Positions 34,314-43,892 of a stretch of DNA of 64,000 bases are shown piece by piece. The notes under the pieces were generated by a model that made no database searches, was not told where the DNA came from, and saw nothing but the letters and a program-made list of their open reading frames with translations. Origin of the DNA: Mariniphaga sp040772505 (GTDB lineage Bacteria; Bacteroidota; Bacteroidia; Bacteroidales; Prolixibacteraceae); NCBI GenBank assembly GCA_040772505.1, contig JAXGYA010000006.1:1-64000 (forward strand). Reading direction: 5' to 3'. Every line of letters begins with the position of its first letter. The first letter of the stretch is position 1. The position numbers and the translations under genes are program-made.

Positions 34314-34615
34314 GCGATTGGTAATTAAATCTCTGTTTTTTCTTACAAAATTAAATTATAAGTTGACATTTAGTTAGAAAATAATATTCACACAGCTGAG
34401 ATGTGAAATTATCTTTTCTGTTGTTAATCAATGTGATATCTATTGTGAAAATTGAAAAAGATTAAGATTTTTTGTAATGTTAAGTTATTATTTAAAAACA
34501 CATTTTGTTAATAAATGGAGCCTGAACTGAACATTGTGGCATATAGAAAGTTTCTATTTAAAATTTAATGACAAATATGGGACAGCTATTTTAAAACTAT
34601 TAAATTATAATCATT
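34314..34615. other. AT-rich divergent intergenic region
   Basis: About 300 bases between the ilv promoter and the TerB-like gene. I see no open frame of note, no tRNA and no strong hairpin. A promoter for the rightward gene must lie here, but no clear TAnnTTTG box close to it was found. Confidence 0.4.
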
Positions 34616-35116
34616 ATGTTTGAAACCTCCAGTTTAATTTATCAGGCTATAATGTTGGTAAGCTTCTGTGCAATGATTGTTGATGGAAATATTGATAAAA
34701 GAGAAGTAGATTTTAATGAGGTAATTTTCAGAGAATCCCCTGCTGCAGAGGAGACGCATTATGCCAAAATGGCAAACTATTACATTGATGCAGTCAATGC
34801 AGATCCCGATGCTTTTATGGAAGGCTACTTCAATGCTTTGGAAGAAAACCCACTCTCAAAAGAGGAGAAAATTTCTTTATTTGGCATAGCAGACAGCCTT
34901 ATCAGAGCTGATGGTGAAATCACGGAAAAAGAAATTCAATTTCTAATGCTGACCAAAGCGCAATTGGGCTTAAAAAACGAAGAAGTGATGAGTGAATTCC
35001 CGAAATTGGAATTATTTCATGAAAAGAGGGGAGGGGATGAGGCAGCAGAAGAAACAGCAATTCGGAAGTTTGTAAAATCCCTTGATTTGCCAAAATTTAG
35101 TCATCTGAATGAATAA
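34616..35116 (+). CDS. TerB-like domain protein, unknown function
   Basis: A 166-residue cytoplasmic, acidic, helical protein. The segments IMLVSFCAMIVDGNIDKREVDF and ISLFGIADSLIRADGEITEKEIQFL repeat the pattern 'h-x-A-D-G-x-I-x-x-x-E', which is characteristic of TerB-like tellurite-resistance domains with paired acidic metal-binding motifs. No other ter genes are nearby, so it is a stand-alone member. The role is unknown. The next gene is in the same direction but separated by more than 200 bases. Confidence 0.6.
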   Translation: MFETSSLIYQAIMLVSFCAMIVDGNIDKREVDFNEVIFRESPAAEETHYAKMANYYIDAVNADPDAFMEGYFNALEENPLSKEEKISLFGIADSLIRADGEITEKEIQFLMLTKAQLGLKNEEVMSEFPKLELFHEKRGGDEAAEETAIRKFVKSLDLPKFSHLNE

Positions 35117-35300
35117 TTGAATTTTTGTTTAATATCTGATCAAATGTGCTTTATTTCTGAAAATCAGCGTCGTCATGATTTGAGATTTAGGAGTTTTTAC
35201 AACTTCTACTTCTTTGAGGAAATTCAATAATAGATATTTTGTGATGAAACGACCATGTAGAAATGCTTCACAAACAAGCATAATTAAAATGAGGGAGTTA

Positions 35301-35321
35301 CCTGCCTACCGGACAGGCAGG
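35301..35321. repeat. Short palindromic repeat element
   Basis: CCTGCCT (35301-35307) pairs with AGGCAGG (35315-35321) around ACCGGAC. I recognise the CCTGCC...GGCAGG hairpin as a kind scattered through many Bacteroidota genomes. Only one copy is seen in this window. Confidence 0.5.
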
Positions 35322-35357
35322 CATCCAATACCTTTGAAAACTTTTAATTTTAATTGG

Positions 35358-36185
35358 ATGAAAAAAGTTTGTTTTTGGTTGTCGTTTTTTTGTTTGCAGC
35401 TGATTTTTCCCTCCTGCATAATTATAAATAATCCGGCAGGTCAATATCAACCGGATGAGTCATCTTATAAGCCTTTGCCTGTAAACCGGGAGCGTGGCGG
35501 GATTGTCTATTTTAATGCACGCGACATTGGAAGAGTCAGGGTAAAAGGAGTTCACCTGGAAATTATGAAATCTCACAAATCGGAACTGGAGGTCAGCAGT
35601 AACAATATACAGTATCTGAAGGTTTTAAGATTTAAGGATGAGTTGTATTTATTTTATGATTTTCCCAAGACCGGGGCAGAAAGCGGTTTTCACAAGCTGG
35701 AACATAAATTCGTATTATATATTAATCATCCAATTTTTGGACTCAATGCTGAGCAAACAGGACGCATAACAGTCAGAGATTTGCTTTTTACACCCCATCT
35801 GGATGTTCAGGTTGCGCATGCGGGAAATGTAAAATGTGATGTAAACACTCAGGAATTTAATCTGATTGGAAATTCGGCTTCTAGCTTTACGGGTTGGGTA
35901 GAATCCCAAAAAATGAAAGTAAATTTGAAAGGTGCAGCCATTGCTGAGATAGGAGGAGTTTCAGAAAATGTTGAAATTATTACCAAAGAGTCGGCAAGAT
36001 TTACAGGCGAAAAACTACATGCAAACCGTGTGATTGCCGATGCCGGCTCCCGCAGTAAAATAGTTGTTTCAGTTGGAAAAGAACTTGAAGCCACAGTCTC
36101 TGAACGCGGCGAAATCCTCTACCATCCTTTATCTGAAATTGTAAAAAAAGAGACAAATAACGGAGGAATCATCAACTCCTTTTGA
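35358..36185 (+). CDS. GIN-domain (DUF2807-like) lipoprotein
   Basis: A 275-residue lipoprotein. The start at 35358 (MKKVCFWLSFFCLQLIFPSC) gives a signal peptide with a lipobox ending Pro-Ser-Cys. The longer frame from 35214 would run through a palindromic repeat and is rejected. The mature part is all-beta, with repeating strands such as VRVKGVHLEIMKSHKSELEVSS, LDVQVAHAGNVKCDVNTQEFNLIGNSASSFTG and VNLKGAAIAEIGG. This is the auto-transporter-like right-handed helix of head-GIN domain proteins. Function is unknown. Confidence 0.68.
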   Translation: MKKVCFWLSFFCLQLIFPSCIIINNPAGQYQPDESSYKPLPVNRERGGIVYFNARDIGRVRVKGVHLEIMKSHKSELEVSSNNIQYLKVLRFKDELYLFYDFPKTGAESGFHKLEHKFVLYINHPIFGLNAEQTGRITVRDLLFTPHLDVQVAHAGNVKCDVNTQEFNLIGNSASSFTGWVESQKMKVNLKGAAIAEIGGVSENVEIITKESARFTGEKLHANRVIADAGSRSKIVVSVGKELEATVSERGEILYHPLSEIVKKETNNGGIINSF

Positions 36186-36224
36186 ACTCAGTAATTTAAA
36201 TTTCTTATCTGTTTTGAAATCATT

Positions 36225-37550
36225 TTATCTGAATTCCATTTTGGGATGTACTTTCCATGTGCGATAGCCATAAGTGGCAATGACTACAAAACAGATAAAA
36301 GGTAAAATGAATGAAAAATTCACTGCCGGTATTGAACCTACTGTTCCAAAATCAATTATTGCGCCTTGCAGCGGTGGCATTAAGGCTCCGCCTACAATTG
36401 CCATAACAAGCCCCGCTGCACCAATGGTAGCATCATCGCCCAGCCCTTCAAGTGCAATTCCATAAATTGTGGGAAACATTAAAGACATAAAAGCCGAAGT
36501 TGCAACGAGCAAATAAAGTCCTGCCATGCCTTGAATTATTATGACTCCGGTGGTGGTTATCATGCCGCCAATGGCAAAAATGGTAAGTAGCAGGCGGGAA
36601 TTAAGATATTTCATCAACATGGTACTGATAAACCGGCTTGAAAGAAAAATAGACATTGCCACTATGTTGTAATACTGGGCATTAGCTTTTGAAATACCCA
36701 AATTTCCGGCATAATGTATAATAAATGTCCAGCACATAATTTGTGCTCCAACATAAAAAACCTGTGCAATTACACCTTCCCGGTAACGAACATTTTTTAA
36801 AAGCCGTTTAAATGTATCTGATGTTTTTGCTGAAGTATCTGTTCTTATATATTTGGGCATCTTTGATGTTGAAATGATTATGAACATAAGAATTACCACA
36901 AGTCCAAGTACAATGTAGGGGTCGCGAATAATTGACAGGTCATGTGTACGAATTGCTGCTTTTTCAGCCTCGCCAAGTGTTGTGAAAATCAGATCGCCTG
37001 CCGCATTACGTTTATCGGATTCAAGCGCAGAAAGAATATAGTTGGATGCCACAAACATACCCAGAAGCGAACCCATAGGATTAAATGATTGTGCAAGGTT
37101 CAACCTTCTTGTAGCTGTTTCCGGTGCTCCCATTGATAAGATATATGGGTTTGCTGTTGTTTCCAGAAAAGCCAGCCCGAAGGTTAAAATGTAGAGTGAA
37201 ATCAGAAAGAATTCAAAGATTTCGTATTGTGCAGCAGGAAAAAATAGAAGTGCGCCTACAGCATAGAGTGACAGACCCATTAAAATCCCTTTTTTGTAGC
37301 TGTATTTTTTCACAAACAAAGCGGCAGGAAGAGCCATTGTGGCATAGCCGCCATAAAATGCAAACTGAACCAAGGCAGCCCGGACGTTGGATATCTCCAT
37401 TACGGTTTGGAATGCAGCCACCAAGGGATTGGTAATGTCATTTGCAAATCCCCACAAGGCAAAAAGGCTGGTTATCAGTACGAATGGTATTAATACCTTT
37501 TTAGAAACAACAGGCTCCTTGAGTTTTTTCATTAGATTAATATTATGCAT
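36225..37550 (-). CDS. FucP-type sugar:proton symporter (MFS)
   Basis: A 441-residue transporter with twelve predicted membrane helices, of the FucP family that imports L-fucose and related sugars. Landmarks are FALWGFANDITNPLVAAFQ near residue 35, YGGYATMALPAALF with the conserved YG-Y-x-x-x-x-P, and ETTANPYILSMGAPETATRRLNLAQSFNPMGSLLG in helix 4-5. No fucose catabolic genes are adjacent; a beta-helix carbohydrate-active protein lies 6 kb away. The true substrate is uncertain. Met at 37532 is an alternative start. Confidence 0.85.
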   Translation of the reverse strand: MHNINLMKKLKEPVVSKKVLIPFVLITSLFALWGFANDITNPLVAAFQTVMEISNVRAALVQFAFYGGYATMALPAALFVKKYSYKKGILMGLSLYAVGALLFFPAAQYEIFEFFLISLYILTFGLAFLETTANPYILSMGAPETATRRLNLAQSFNPMGSLLGMFVASNYILSALESDKRNAAGDLIFTTLGEAEKAAIRTHDLSIIRDPYIVLGLVVILMFIIISTSKMPKYIRTDTSAKTSDTFKRLLKNVRYREGVIAQVFYVGAQIMCWTFIIHYAGNLGISKANAQYYNIVAMSIFLSSRFISTMLMKYLNSRLLLTIFAIGGMITTTGVIIIQGMAGLYLLVATSAFMSLMFPTIYGIALEGLGDDATIGAAGLVMAIVGGALMPPLQGAIIDFGTVGSIPAVNFSFILPFICFVVIATYGYRTWKVHPKMEFR

Positions 37551-37781
37551 TTACAAACGGAATTCTGAATTATCTCAGGTTTCTTTTCGGTTGAATTACA
37601 CTTTATTCAGGACGGTGAAGTAGGCATACAGTGAAGATGATTTTCACGGTTCAACATCCATTTCTTCAAAACGTGCAGTAGCATTCAGAAAGTGGGCAGT
37701 GATCCAGAATACTGTCTATCCCTTGGAGTATCCGCCGAACATTCAAACCGGTGCTGAGTGCAACAATAACAATTTGCGGCA

Positions 37782-38099
37782 TTATGGATTATTTTGACGT
37801 TTTTCCAGTTGCCGGCGCAGTTTTTCTTCAATGCTGGCCAAAAGTGCCATGAAGCTGTCACCATATTCGGAAGCAAACGGATCGTTACCGGGTATGCCGA
37901 GGCGAATGCTCACCTGCTTCTGGTTGGTTGATTTGGATTCTTTGTTTTCTAAAAAGATATCTACGTAGGTTATTCCCTGAAACCGTCTTGACAAGCGGGT
38001 AACCAATTTTCTGATTCGTTCTTTTACTGCATCTTCTATCTCATAGTCGGTTGCCTGAACGTCAATCGCAATTCCATTGAGGGTTTCTGCATATTTCAT
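37782..38099 (-). CDS. hpf: Ribosome hibernation factor (HPF/YfiA family)
   Basis: A 105-residue short HPF. The order beta-alpha-beta-beta-beta-alpha is visible, with DYEIEDAVKERIRKLVTRLSRRFQGITYVDIFLENK then the basic C-terminal helix ASIEEKLRRQLEKRQ. It binds the 30S subunit and silences ribosomes in slow growth. The short form lacks the dimerisation domain of long HPF. About 230 bases without a gene separate it from the FucP gene. Confidence 0.82.
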   Translation of the reverse strand: MKYAETLNGIAIDVQATDYEIEDAVKERIRKLVTRLSRRFQGITYVDIFLENKESKSTNQKQVSIRLGIPGNDPFASEYGDSFMALLASIEEKLRRQLEKRQNNP

Positions 38100-38170
38100 A
38101 AACTGCTTTTTAAATTTTAATCTTTAATTTTACTTGAATATGTTTTAAAGCAAATCTAAAATTTTTTTCT

Positions 38171-41100
38171 TCACTGATCCTCTTTTCGGTTAAAAATTGC
38201 TTTTATTTTTTCAAAGAGATCTTCTATGGTGTTGTACTCTTCCGTAAAAGAAAAGCCGACTCCCTGTGTGTAAGGGGATGTTTCATAAATCAGATTATTG
38301 TTGGAGCGGTTGTATGCTTTGAAACGGAGTTTTCCGTTAGGAGTGAGTTTTACGTTAATGTCGAAATCACCCACCAGCTGGCTGTTGTTGCTTGAGTTGG
38401 GATTGTTGTTGTTTCCGATGTTTCCGTTGATGGTAACGCGGTCGTTGAACATTTGAGTACTCAGCGCCAATTCAATTTCGTTATTGGTTATCTGGCTGCC
38501 GGGGCGATAGTTCAGTCCGATGTCCAGATTACTGCTGATTTGTGAAAGCCAGTTACTTAGCTGGTTGGATAGCAGTTCACTTGCTGTGGTACCGAAAAGG
38601 TTGGGGTTTTGTGCATCATAAGTTCCCCGCAGGTATTCCGGTGTATAGAACTTTCCCAAAACTACGAGCGACAAAATTTGCTTGTTCATCTCCTCCGGGG
38701 TATTAAAAAACTGCTTCACCTCCTCTACCAGCCGATCTTCTACTGAAGGAAAATCAATTGCAAAACTGATGTTTGGATTGGACAACTCTTCGGTGAGAAT
38801 AATCTTGCACTCAACCGGTATGCGCTGATGCTGATATACGTTTTCATAGGTGTTCACCAGCAAATCGTAAAGCGAAGCTTTCAGCTTATAAACTGCACTA
38901 ATGTCGATGATTGCATTGTACGGATTTTCTGACCAGGTTATAGTTCCGCCCTGTTCGATTGTAAATCGTTTGTTTATGACGTTTTGCAGGGTAAACAGAT
39001 AATCGCCCTTTTCAACCGTATAGGCTCCTGAAAGGGTAATGTCGCCGTCGTTGTTTATTCCAAACCTTAAAATTCCTTCTCCCTGTGCGCGGATAACATC
39101 ACCGATGTAGGAGTTGTAAATCAACTGAACTTTCGCTTCAGGAGTTGCGGTGATGGTCAGGTCCATGGTGAAAGCGCCATTTTCTTTGCGCGGAAACAGA
39201 AACTGCTGCCTCACTGTGTCTTCGGTGGAAACAAACTGAATGAAATCAAATCTCTCCAGCTCACTTTCATCTTCAAGGGAGATATTGACATTTGTTCCTG
39301 CCAAAGTAGTACCCGAACCGGAAAGCTTCACATCGCTCCGGTATCCGGTAATATATATTCTCCCATTAGCGACAACATGCCCGTAAAATTGGGAATTGTC
39401 TCGCGAAGTGGTGTTGATAGCAATTATTCGCGGAGTTACTACTGAAAGGTTATATTGCATTTCTGAAAAATTCTTGTGCACAATGGAACCATCAAATGTT
39501 CCTTTATTCCCGACAAAGTCGGTTATGGAAATTTTTCTGAACTGAATGGAATCGCCACGAAAGTAAACAGAATCACTAAAATTGTAGTTCACCTGCGTAA
39601 AATCGATGGTCAATCCGGCGTTTGATGCTTCAATAGCACCGGTGAGAAGAATATTGTCCGGTGTTCCGTGGATTTTTACCCTGCCTGTGCCATCTCCGTG
39701 GAAGTTGGAAATTGTGTTGCGTATAACGGTCTCCAGAACCACCAATGAAAGTTGGTCGGCATTGACATCGTAGGATATTTCACGAGTTGCCGGATTGTAG
39801 CTGCCGCTCGCGCGAAGGCTCTGCCTTTGGTTTTTCTCAATTTTTACATCTGATTTCAAAAGTTGCTTTTCAGGTTCCCAAACGTTATATACCGACATGT
39901 TTCCAATGTCGTGCTCCCTGAATATCAAGTCGTCAATTTTTAAGTTTGAAAGGAGCAGCCGCTGACCATAATAGTCATTAAGCTGAACCAAGCCGTTGAG
40001 CGTTCCCCTGAGAGGTAAATCCGTCTCAAGGTAGGCTTCCAGATTGCTTAGCTTGATATTGTCAAACAGGGCTAAAATCGTGCTCGAATCATTCTCAGCA
40101 ACGATTCCGTCGATAATAATCTGCTGATTACTGCTGTGGATTTTCAGATTGCTGACTTTCACGCATGAACTGTCGATACTTGCGGTAAACGGATTGATTC
40201 GCCATGTGGAGTCTGCAATGGAAATATGCGAATCCGACCCCTCAATGTCAAAGTGAAGATATGGAGAGCTTTTGGGCTGACTAATGGTTGCTTTGCCCGA
40301 AATCTCGCCACTGTATTTGTTTTTTCCCTCTTTTCCCCACGCAATATGGTTGGAAACGGTATTGTTGGCTATTTTGGAATCAATGGTCAGGTTGTTTATC
40401 GCAATACCGTTTTTTAGCAGAATTTCACCAAACATGAAGCGGGAAACATAAATTTTTTCATGGGGATTATTTCCGATGAAAATATTTCGTATCATTATTT
40501 TTTCGGAACGGATTGCCGGGATGCTGCCTTTCAGCTCAAAGACCGAATTATCTGAATCCATTTGTCCGTACAGTAAAAACGGAGTGTCGATTTTAATTCC
40601 CGGCAGGAAACTCGCTGTAACATTGTCCAGATTTTTCACATTTATCTGATATCCGAATTTATTGTCCATGGATTGCTTGGAAGCTTTATATCCAATGGCA
40701 GGAAGGTATTGCTGCATGCTTCTCCCTAAAGCATCCTTGATATTTTGAACATGGAAATGTCCGTTGATTTCCACATCCACCATGGGAGAGCTGAAAGTGA
40801 GATAATCGTTCAGTCCGCTCGAAATAGATTTAAGCTGAATACCGGACAAGTCAATTTCGCCGTTGCGATTTTTATAGGTACCACTTTGCACAACGATGGA
40901 ACCGATGAGGTTGTCAATGCGATTTCCCGAAAAATTCGCATCCATTAAAAATGAAAGTTGAGCATCGGGATATTTACTACTGAAGTTGAGACTGTCAAGC
41001 TGCGCTTTTTGCAAATCGAGGCGAAAGTCAAAGATCGGCAGCTCGGGATTGAAATTTACTTTTCCAAGGAAATCAAATTGCAGATTGGAGTCATTCATAA

Positions 41101-42520
41101 CAGCCATCCCGTCAAACATTTTGTTATCAAGAATTCCATCAAGCCTGATGTTTTTGTAGAGATAATTGTTTATTTCAACATGAGAAACATCCCCTACAAA
41201 TTTCCCGGTGGCTACATTGGTTGCCAGTGTATATTTCCCGTCCACACTGCCATTGAAGGTGATGTCGCCGATATTGTCATTTTTAATCAGCTCTCCCAAA
41301 TTGAAATTTTCAGTGGCAATTTTCCCCCGGTAGGTAATCCGCTTTCTGTCGCCGGGCAGCACCGACAGGTCGGTGGTGATTCTTCCCATTTTGCTGGAAA
41401 GCGTACCATAAGTTACAAAATCGGTTAAAAAGCCGGTGAAGTTTCCACGGTAAGAAACCAGTCCCGCCTGATAAAGCCCTTCGGGGAACTTTAAATATCT
41501 GTTTTTTCCACCATCAGGAAGTTTTATCCGGCTCAGCTCATAAAATGATGCTTGTGCGTTTTTTAAATCAAAAAAAAGATACATTGTTTCCGTGTTGGAG
41601 ATATCGTTTACGGAGAAATCAAGCGATGCAAAAGTATTTTTGCCTACAAAAAGTTCAATGTCTTTTCCCCTCACATTGCCGGAGTTACCGCTTATCCGTC
41701 CCGAAAAGTCAATGGTGTGTTCCATTCCTTTAAGCGAAGGAACAAACATGGAAATGTCGGAAAAGTTGATTTTGGAGTGTAAAAATTCGAGATCAAACTG
41801 CACCGATTCGATGAAGTTTTCTCCGGCAGCGGGCAATTCGATGCTGAAATTACTTTCGGTTATCTGAGAAAAACCGGTTGTCAGATTTAAATCGTCCAGC
41901 ATGATCCTATTTCCTGACATAGCGGCAAGTACATTAAATTCCTTAATGATAAACTGTTTGCCGTCGTTCAGGGTAAGCTGGTCTATTTGTAAAGTTGCGG
42001 AATCATTTTTTAGATAAAAACCGGATGAGTGCAGCTGGATGTCAGCTATGTTAAAAGTCAACGGTTCGGTTTCTGCAAAGTCAGTAAATGAAAAATCGGC
42101 ATTGGTGAAAACAAAATTACGACACCGGTAACTCCAGTCGCCGGGCTCTTTTTTCTCACTTTTCAGCGCATCAATAATGTAGTTGAAATTAAAGGTGCTT
42201 GATGAATCGCGGCGGGCATTGAATTTTGTGTTGTTAAATTCCAGTTTGCTTAAAGAAATCCGATGCCTTCTGAATTTCAGCATATCAATACTTGCAGAAA
42301 TTGATTCCACAAAAAGCAGAGTGTCAGCCTGTTGGTCTTCTATCAAAACTTCTTTTAGAATAATTTTTTTGAAAAAGGCAATATCAACCTTGCCAATTGA
42401 AATCTGAGCTCCGATTTTTTTTGAAATATGCGTTGCTGCAACCCGTGTGAGATAGGTTTGAACTGCACTGTTTTGCAATGCGAAATACGCACCTCCCAAA
42501 ATACAAATGAAGGCTGCCAA
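38171..42520 (-). CDS. tamB: TamB/DUF490 translocation and assembly protein
   Basis: A very long (1449+) protein of the TamB family, an inner-membrane-anchored, periplasm-spanning beta-taco for outer membrane protein or lipid transport. The body is repetitive beta structure (for example IQLKSISSGLNDYLTFSSPMVD). The C-terminal DUF490 domain carries GEGILRFGINNDGDITLSGAYTVEKGDYLF and ends with IGNNNNPNSSNNSQLVGDFDINVKL. The stated start is TTG. The preceding in-frame sequence is basic and hydrophobic (KNKIIKNSWKILLVV) and would make a better anchor, but it contains no ATG, GTG or TTG back to the stop. The true start is uncertain, perhaps ATT or ATA. Confidence 0.88.
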   Translation of the reverse strand: MAAFICILGGAYFALQNSAVQTYLTRVAATHISKKIGAQISIGKVDIAFFKKIILKEVLIEDQQADTLLFVESISASIDMLKFRRHRISLSKLEFNNTKFNARRDSSSTFNFNYIIDALKSEKKEPGDWSYRCRNFVFTNADFSFTDFAETEPLTFNIADIQLHSSGFYLKNDSATLQIDQLTLNDGKQFIIKEFNVLAAMSGNRIMLDDLNLTTGFSQITESNFSIELPAAGENFIESVQFDLEFLHSKINFSDISMFVPSLKGMEHTIDFSGRISGNSGNVRGKDIELFVGKNTFASLDFSVNDISNTETMYLFFDLKNAQASFYELSRIKLPDGGKNRYLKFPEGLYQAGLVSYRGNFTGFLTDFVTYGTLSSKMGRITTDLSVLPGDRKRITYRGKIATENFNLGELIKNDNIGDITFNGSVDGKYTLATNVATGKFVGDVSHVEINNYLYKNIRLDGILDNKMFDGMAVMNDSNLQFDFLGKVNFNPELPIFDFRLDLQKAQLDSLNFSSKYPDAQLSFLMDANFSGNRIDNLIGSIVVQSGTYKNRNGEIDLSGIQLKSISSGLNDYLTFSSPMVDVEINGHFHVQNIKDALGRSMQQYLPAIGYKASKQSMDNKFGYQINVKNLDNVTASFLPGIKIDTPFLLYGQMDSDNSVFELKGSIPAIRSEKIMIRNIFIGNNPHEKIYVSRFMFGEILLKNGIAINNLTIDSKIANNTVSNHIAWGKEGKNKYSGEISGKATISQPKSSPYLHFDIEGSDSHISIADSTWRINPFTASIDSSCVKVSNLKIHSSNQQIIIDGIVAENDSSTILALFDNIKLSNLEAYLETDLPLRGTLNGLVQLNDYYGQRLLLSNLKIDDLIFREHDIGNMSVYNVWEPEKQLLKSDVKIEKNQRQSLRASGSYNPATREISYDVNADQLSLVVLETVIRNTISNFHGDGTGRVKIHGTPDNILLTGAIEASNAGLTIDFTQVNYNFSDSVYFRGDSIQFRKISITDFVGNKGTFDGSIVHKNFSEMQYNLSVVTPRIIAINTTSRDNSQFYGHVVANGRIYITGYRSDVKLSGSGTTLAGTNVNISLEDESELERFDFIQFVSTEDTVRQQFLFPRKENGAFTMDLTITATPEAKVQLIYNSYIGDVIRAQGEGILRFGINNDGDITLSGAYTVEKGDYLFTLQNVINKRFTIEQGGTITWSENPYNAIIDISAVYKLKASLYDLLVNTYENVYQHQRIPVECKIILTEELSNPNISFAIDFPSVEDRLVEEVKQFFNTPEEMNKQILSLVVLGKFYTPEYLRGTYDAQNPNLFGTTASELLSNQLSNWLSQISSNLDIGLNYRPGSQITNNEIELALSTQMFNDRVTINGNIGNNNNPNSSNNSQLVGDFDINVKLTPNGKLRFKAYNRSNNNLIYETSPYTQGVGFSFTEEYNTIEDLFEKIKAIFNRKEDQ

Positions 42521-42684
42521 AACTACAAGTAATATTTTCCAGCTATTTTTAATAATTTTGTTTTTTATAAATTGTGAGCGAACTTAACTTTTTCCAGATA
42601 TAAAATTAACATAAAATCTGTTGATTTATGAACTGGCAGCGTTTAATAACTTTTACAAGGGTAAGCATAAAATCAGTTTAAAAA

Positions 42685-43752
42685 ATGTATAAAACAAAAA
42701 TAGGTGAAGTTGAATTAACTGACAAAAAAAATGCCACGGTTACTATTTTGGGGATAGAATCTTCATGCGATGATACTTCTGCGGCAGTGATTCGCGATGG
42801 AGTAATTTTATCCAATGTGATTGCCGGGCAAAAAGTGCATGAAGAGTATGGAGGTGTTGTGCCGGAACTGGCTTCTCGCGCACACCAGCAAAATATTGTG
42901 CCGGTGGTTGACCGTGCAATTGTCCGCGCCGGAATCTCCAAAAATGAAATCTCGGCGGTGGCATTTACCCGGGGACCCGGATTGCTGGGTTCACTTCTGG
43001 TGGGAGCTTCCTTTGCAAAAGGGTTTTCGCTGGCTGCCGGCATTCCGCTCATAGATGTTAATCACCTTCAGGGGCACGTGCTGGCGCTTTTTATCCGCGA
43101 GCGGGAAGGTGCATACAATCCTCCGAAATTTCCGTTTTTATGCCTTCTTGTGTCCGGTGGAAATTCGCAAATTATTCTGGTGCGCGACTATCTGAATATG
43201 AAGGTTATTGGACAAACTATTGATGATGCTGCCGGCGAGGCATTCGACAAATGTGCAAAAGTTATGGGATTGCCCTATCCGGGCGGCCCACATGTTGACC
43301 GGCTGGCGCAAGACGGAAATCCTGACCGCTTCACATTCTCTAAACCAAGAGTTGCAGGTCTTGATTATAGTTTCAGTGGATTGAAAACCAGTTTCCTCTA
43401 CTTTTTGCGCGATAATTTAAAGGATAACGAAAACTTTATCCGGGAAAATTTAAACGATCTGTGTGCTTCACTGCAATATACTATCGTTGATATTCTGCTC
43501 AACAAACTAAAGAAAGCAGCCAAGCAGACCGGAATCAGGGAAATTGCCCTTGCGGGGGGTGTTTCAGCAAATTCCGGACTACAAAACACTTTGAAGGAAT
43601 ATGCCGGAAAACATAAATGGAATCTTTTTATCCCAAAATTTGAATATACGATGGATAATGCCGCGATGATTGCAATTACGGGATATTATAAATTTCTGAA
43701 CAATGAATTTGCCGGTCAGGATGTTGTGCCCTTTGCACGGACAGAGCTTTAA
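42685..43752 (+). CDS. tsaD: tRNA threonylcarbamoyladenosine transferase TsaD
   Basis: A 355-residue enzyme that places threonylcarbamoyl on A37 of ANN-decoding tRNAs. ILGIESSCDDTSAAVI near residue 21, GGVVPELASRAH, and the metal site DVNHLQGHVLA (His-x-x-x-His) near residue 125 are present, as are DDAAGEAFDKCAK and the C-terminal ALAGGVSANSGL and MDNAAMIAITG. The N-terminus extends about 15 residues more than usual. It is divergent from tamB, 164 bases apart. Essential in most bacteria. Confidence 0.94.
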   Translation: MYKTKIGEVELTDKKNATVTILGIESSCDDTSAAVIRDGVILSNVIAGQKVHEEYGGVVPELASRAHQQNIVPVVDRAIVRAGISKNEISAVAFTRGPGLLGSLLVGASFAKGFSLAAGIPLIDVNHLQGHVLALFIREREGAYNPPKFPFLCLLVSGGNSQIILVRDYLNMKVIGQTIDDAAGEAFDKCAKVMGLPYPGGPHVDRLAQDGNPDRFTFSKPRVAGLDYSFSGLKTSFLYFLRDNLKDNENFIRENLNDLCASLQYTIVDILLNKLKKAAKQTGIREIALAGGVSANSGLQNTLKEYAGKHKWNLFIPKFEYTMDNAAMIAITGYYKFLNNEFAGQDVVPFARTEL

Positions 43753-43892
43753 ATACTTTTCTCAAAGAAGTGAAGAGTGATACGCTAAAACAGGTTTGCT
43801 TTTTTGATTATATTTGCAATGCAGGCAAAAGCGACTCCCAAAAAAAATGAACTGGCCGAATATCTGTTACTCAAAATATTTAAAATTATATA

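Noticed and set aside
37551..37781. Search for a tRNA or small RNA between the FucP-like gene and hpf
   Set aside because: No cloverleaf, no T-loop consensus and no strong hairpin with a T run were found by eye.
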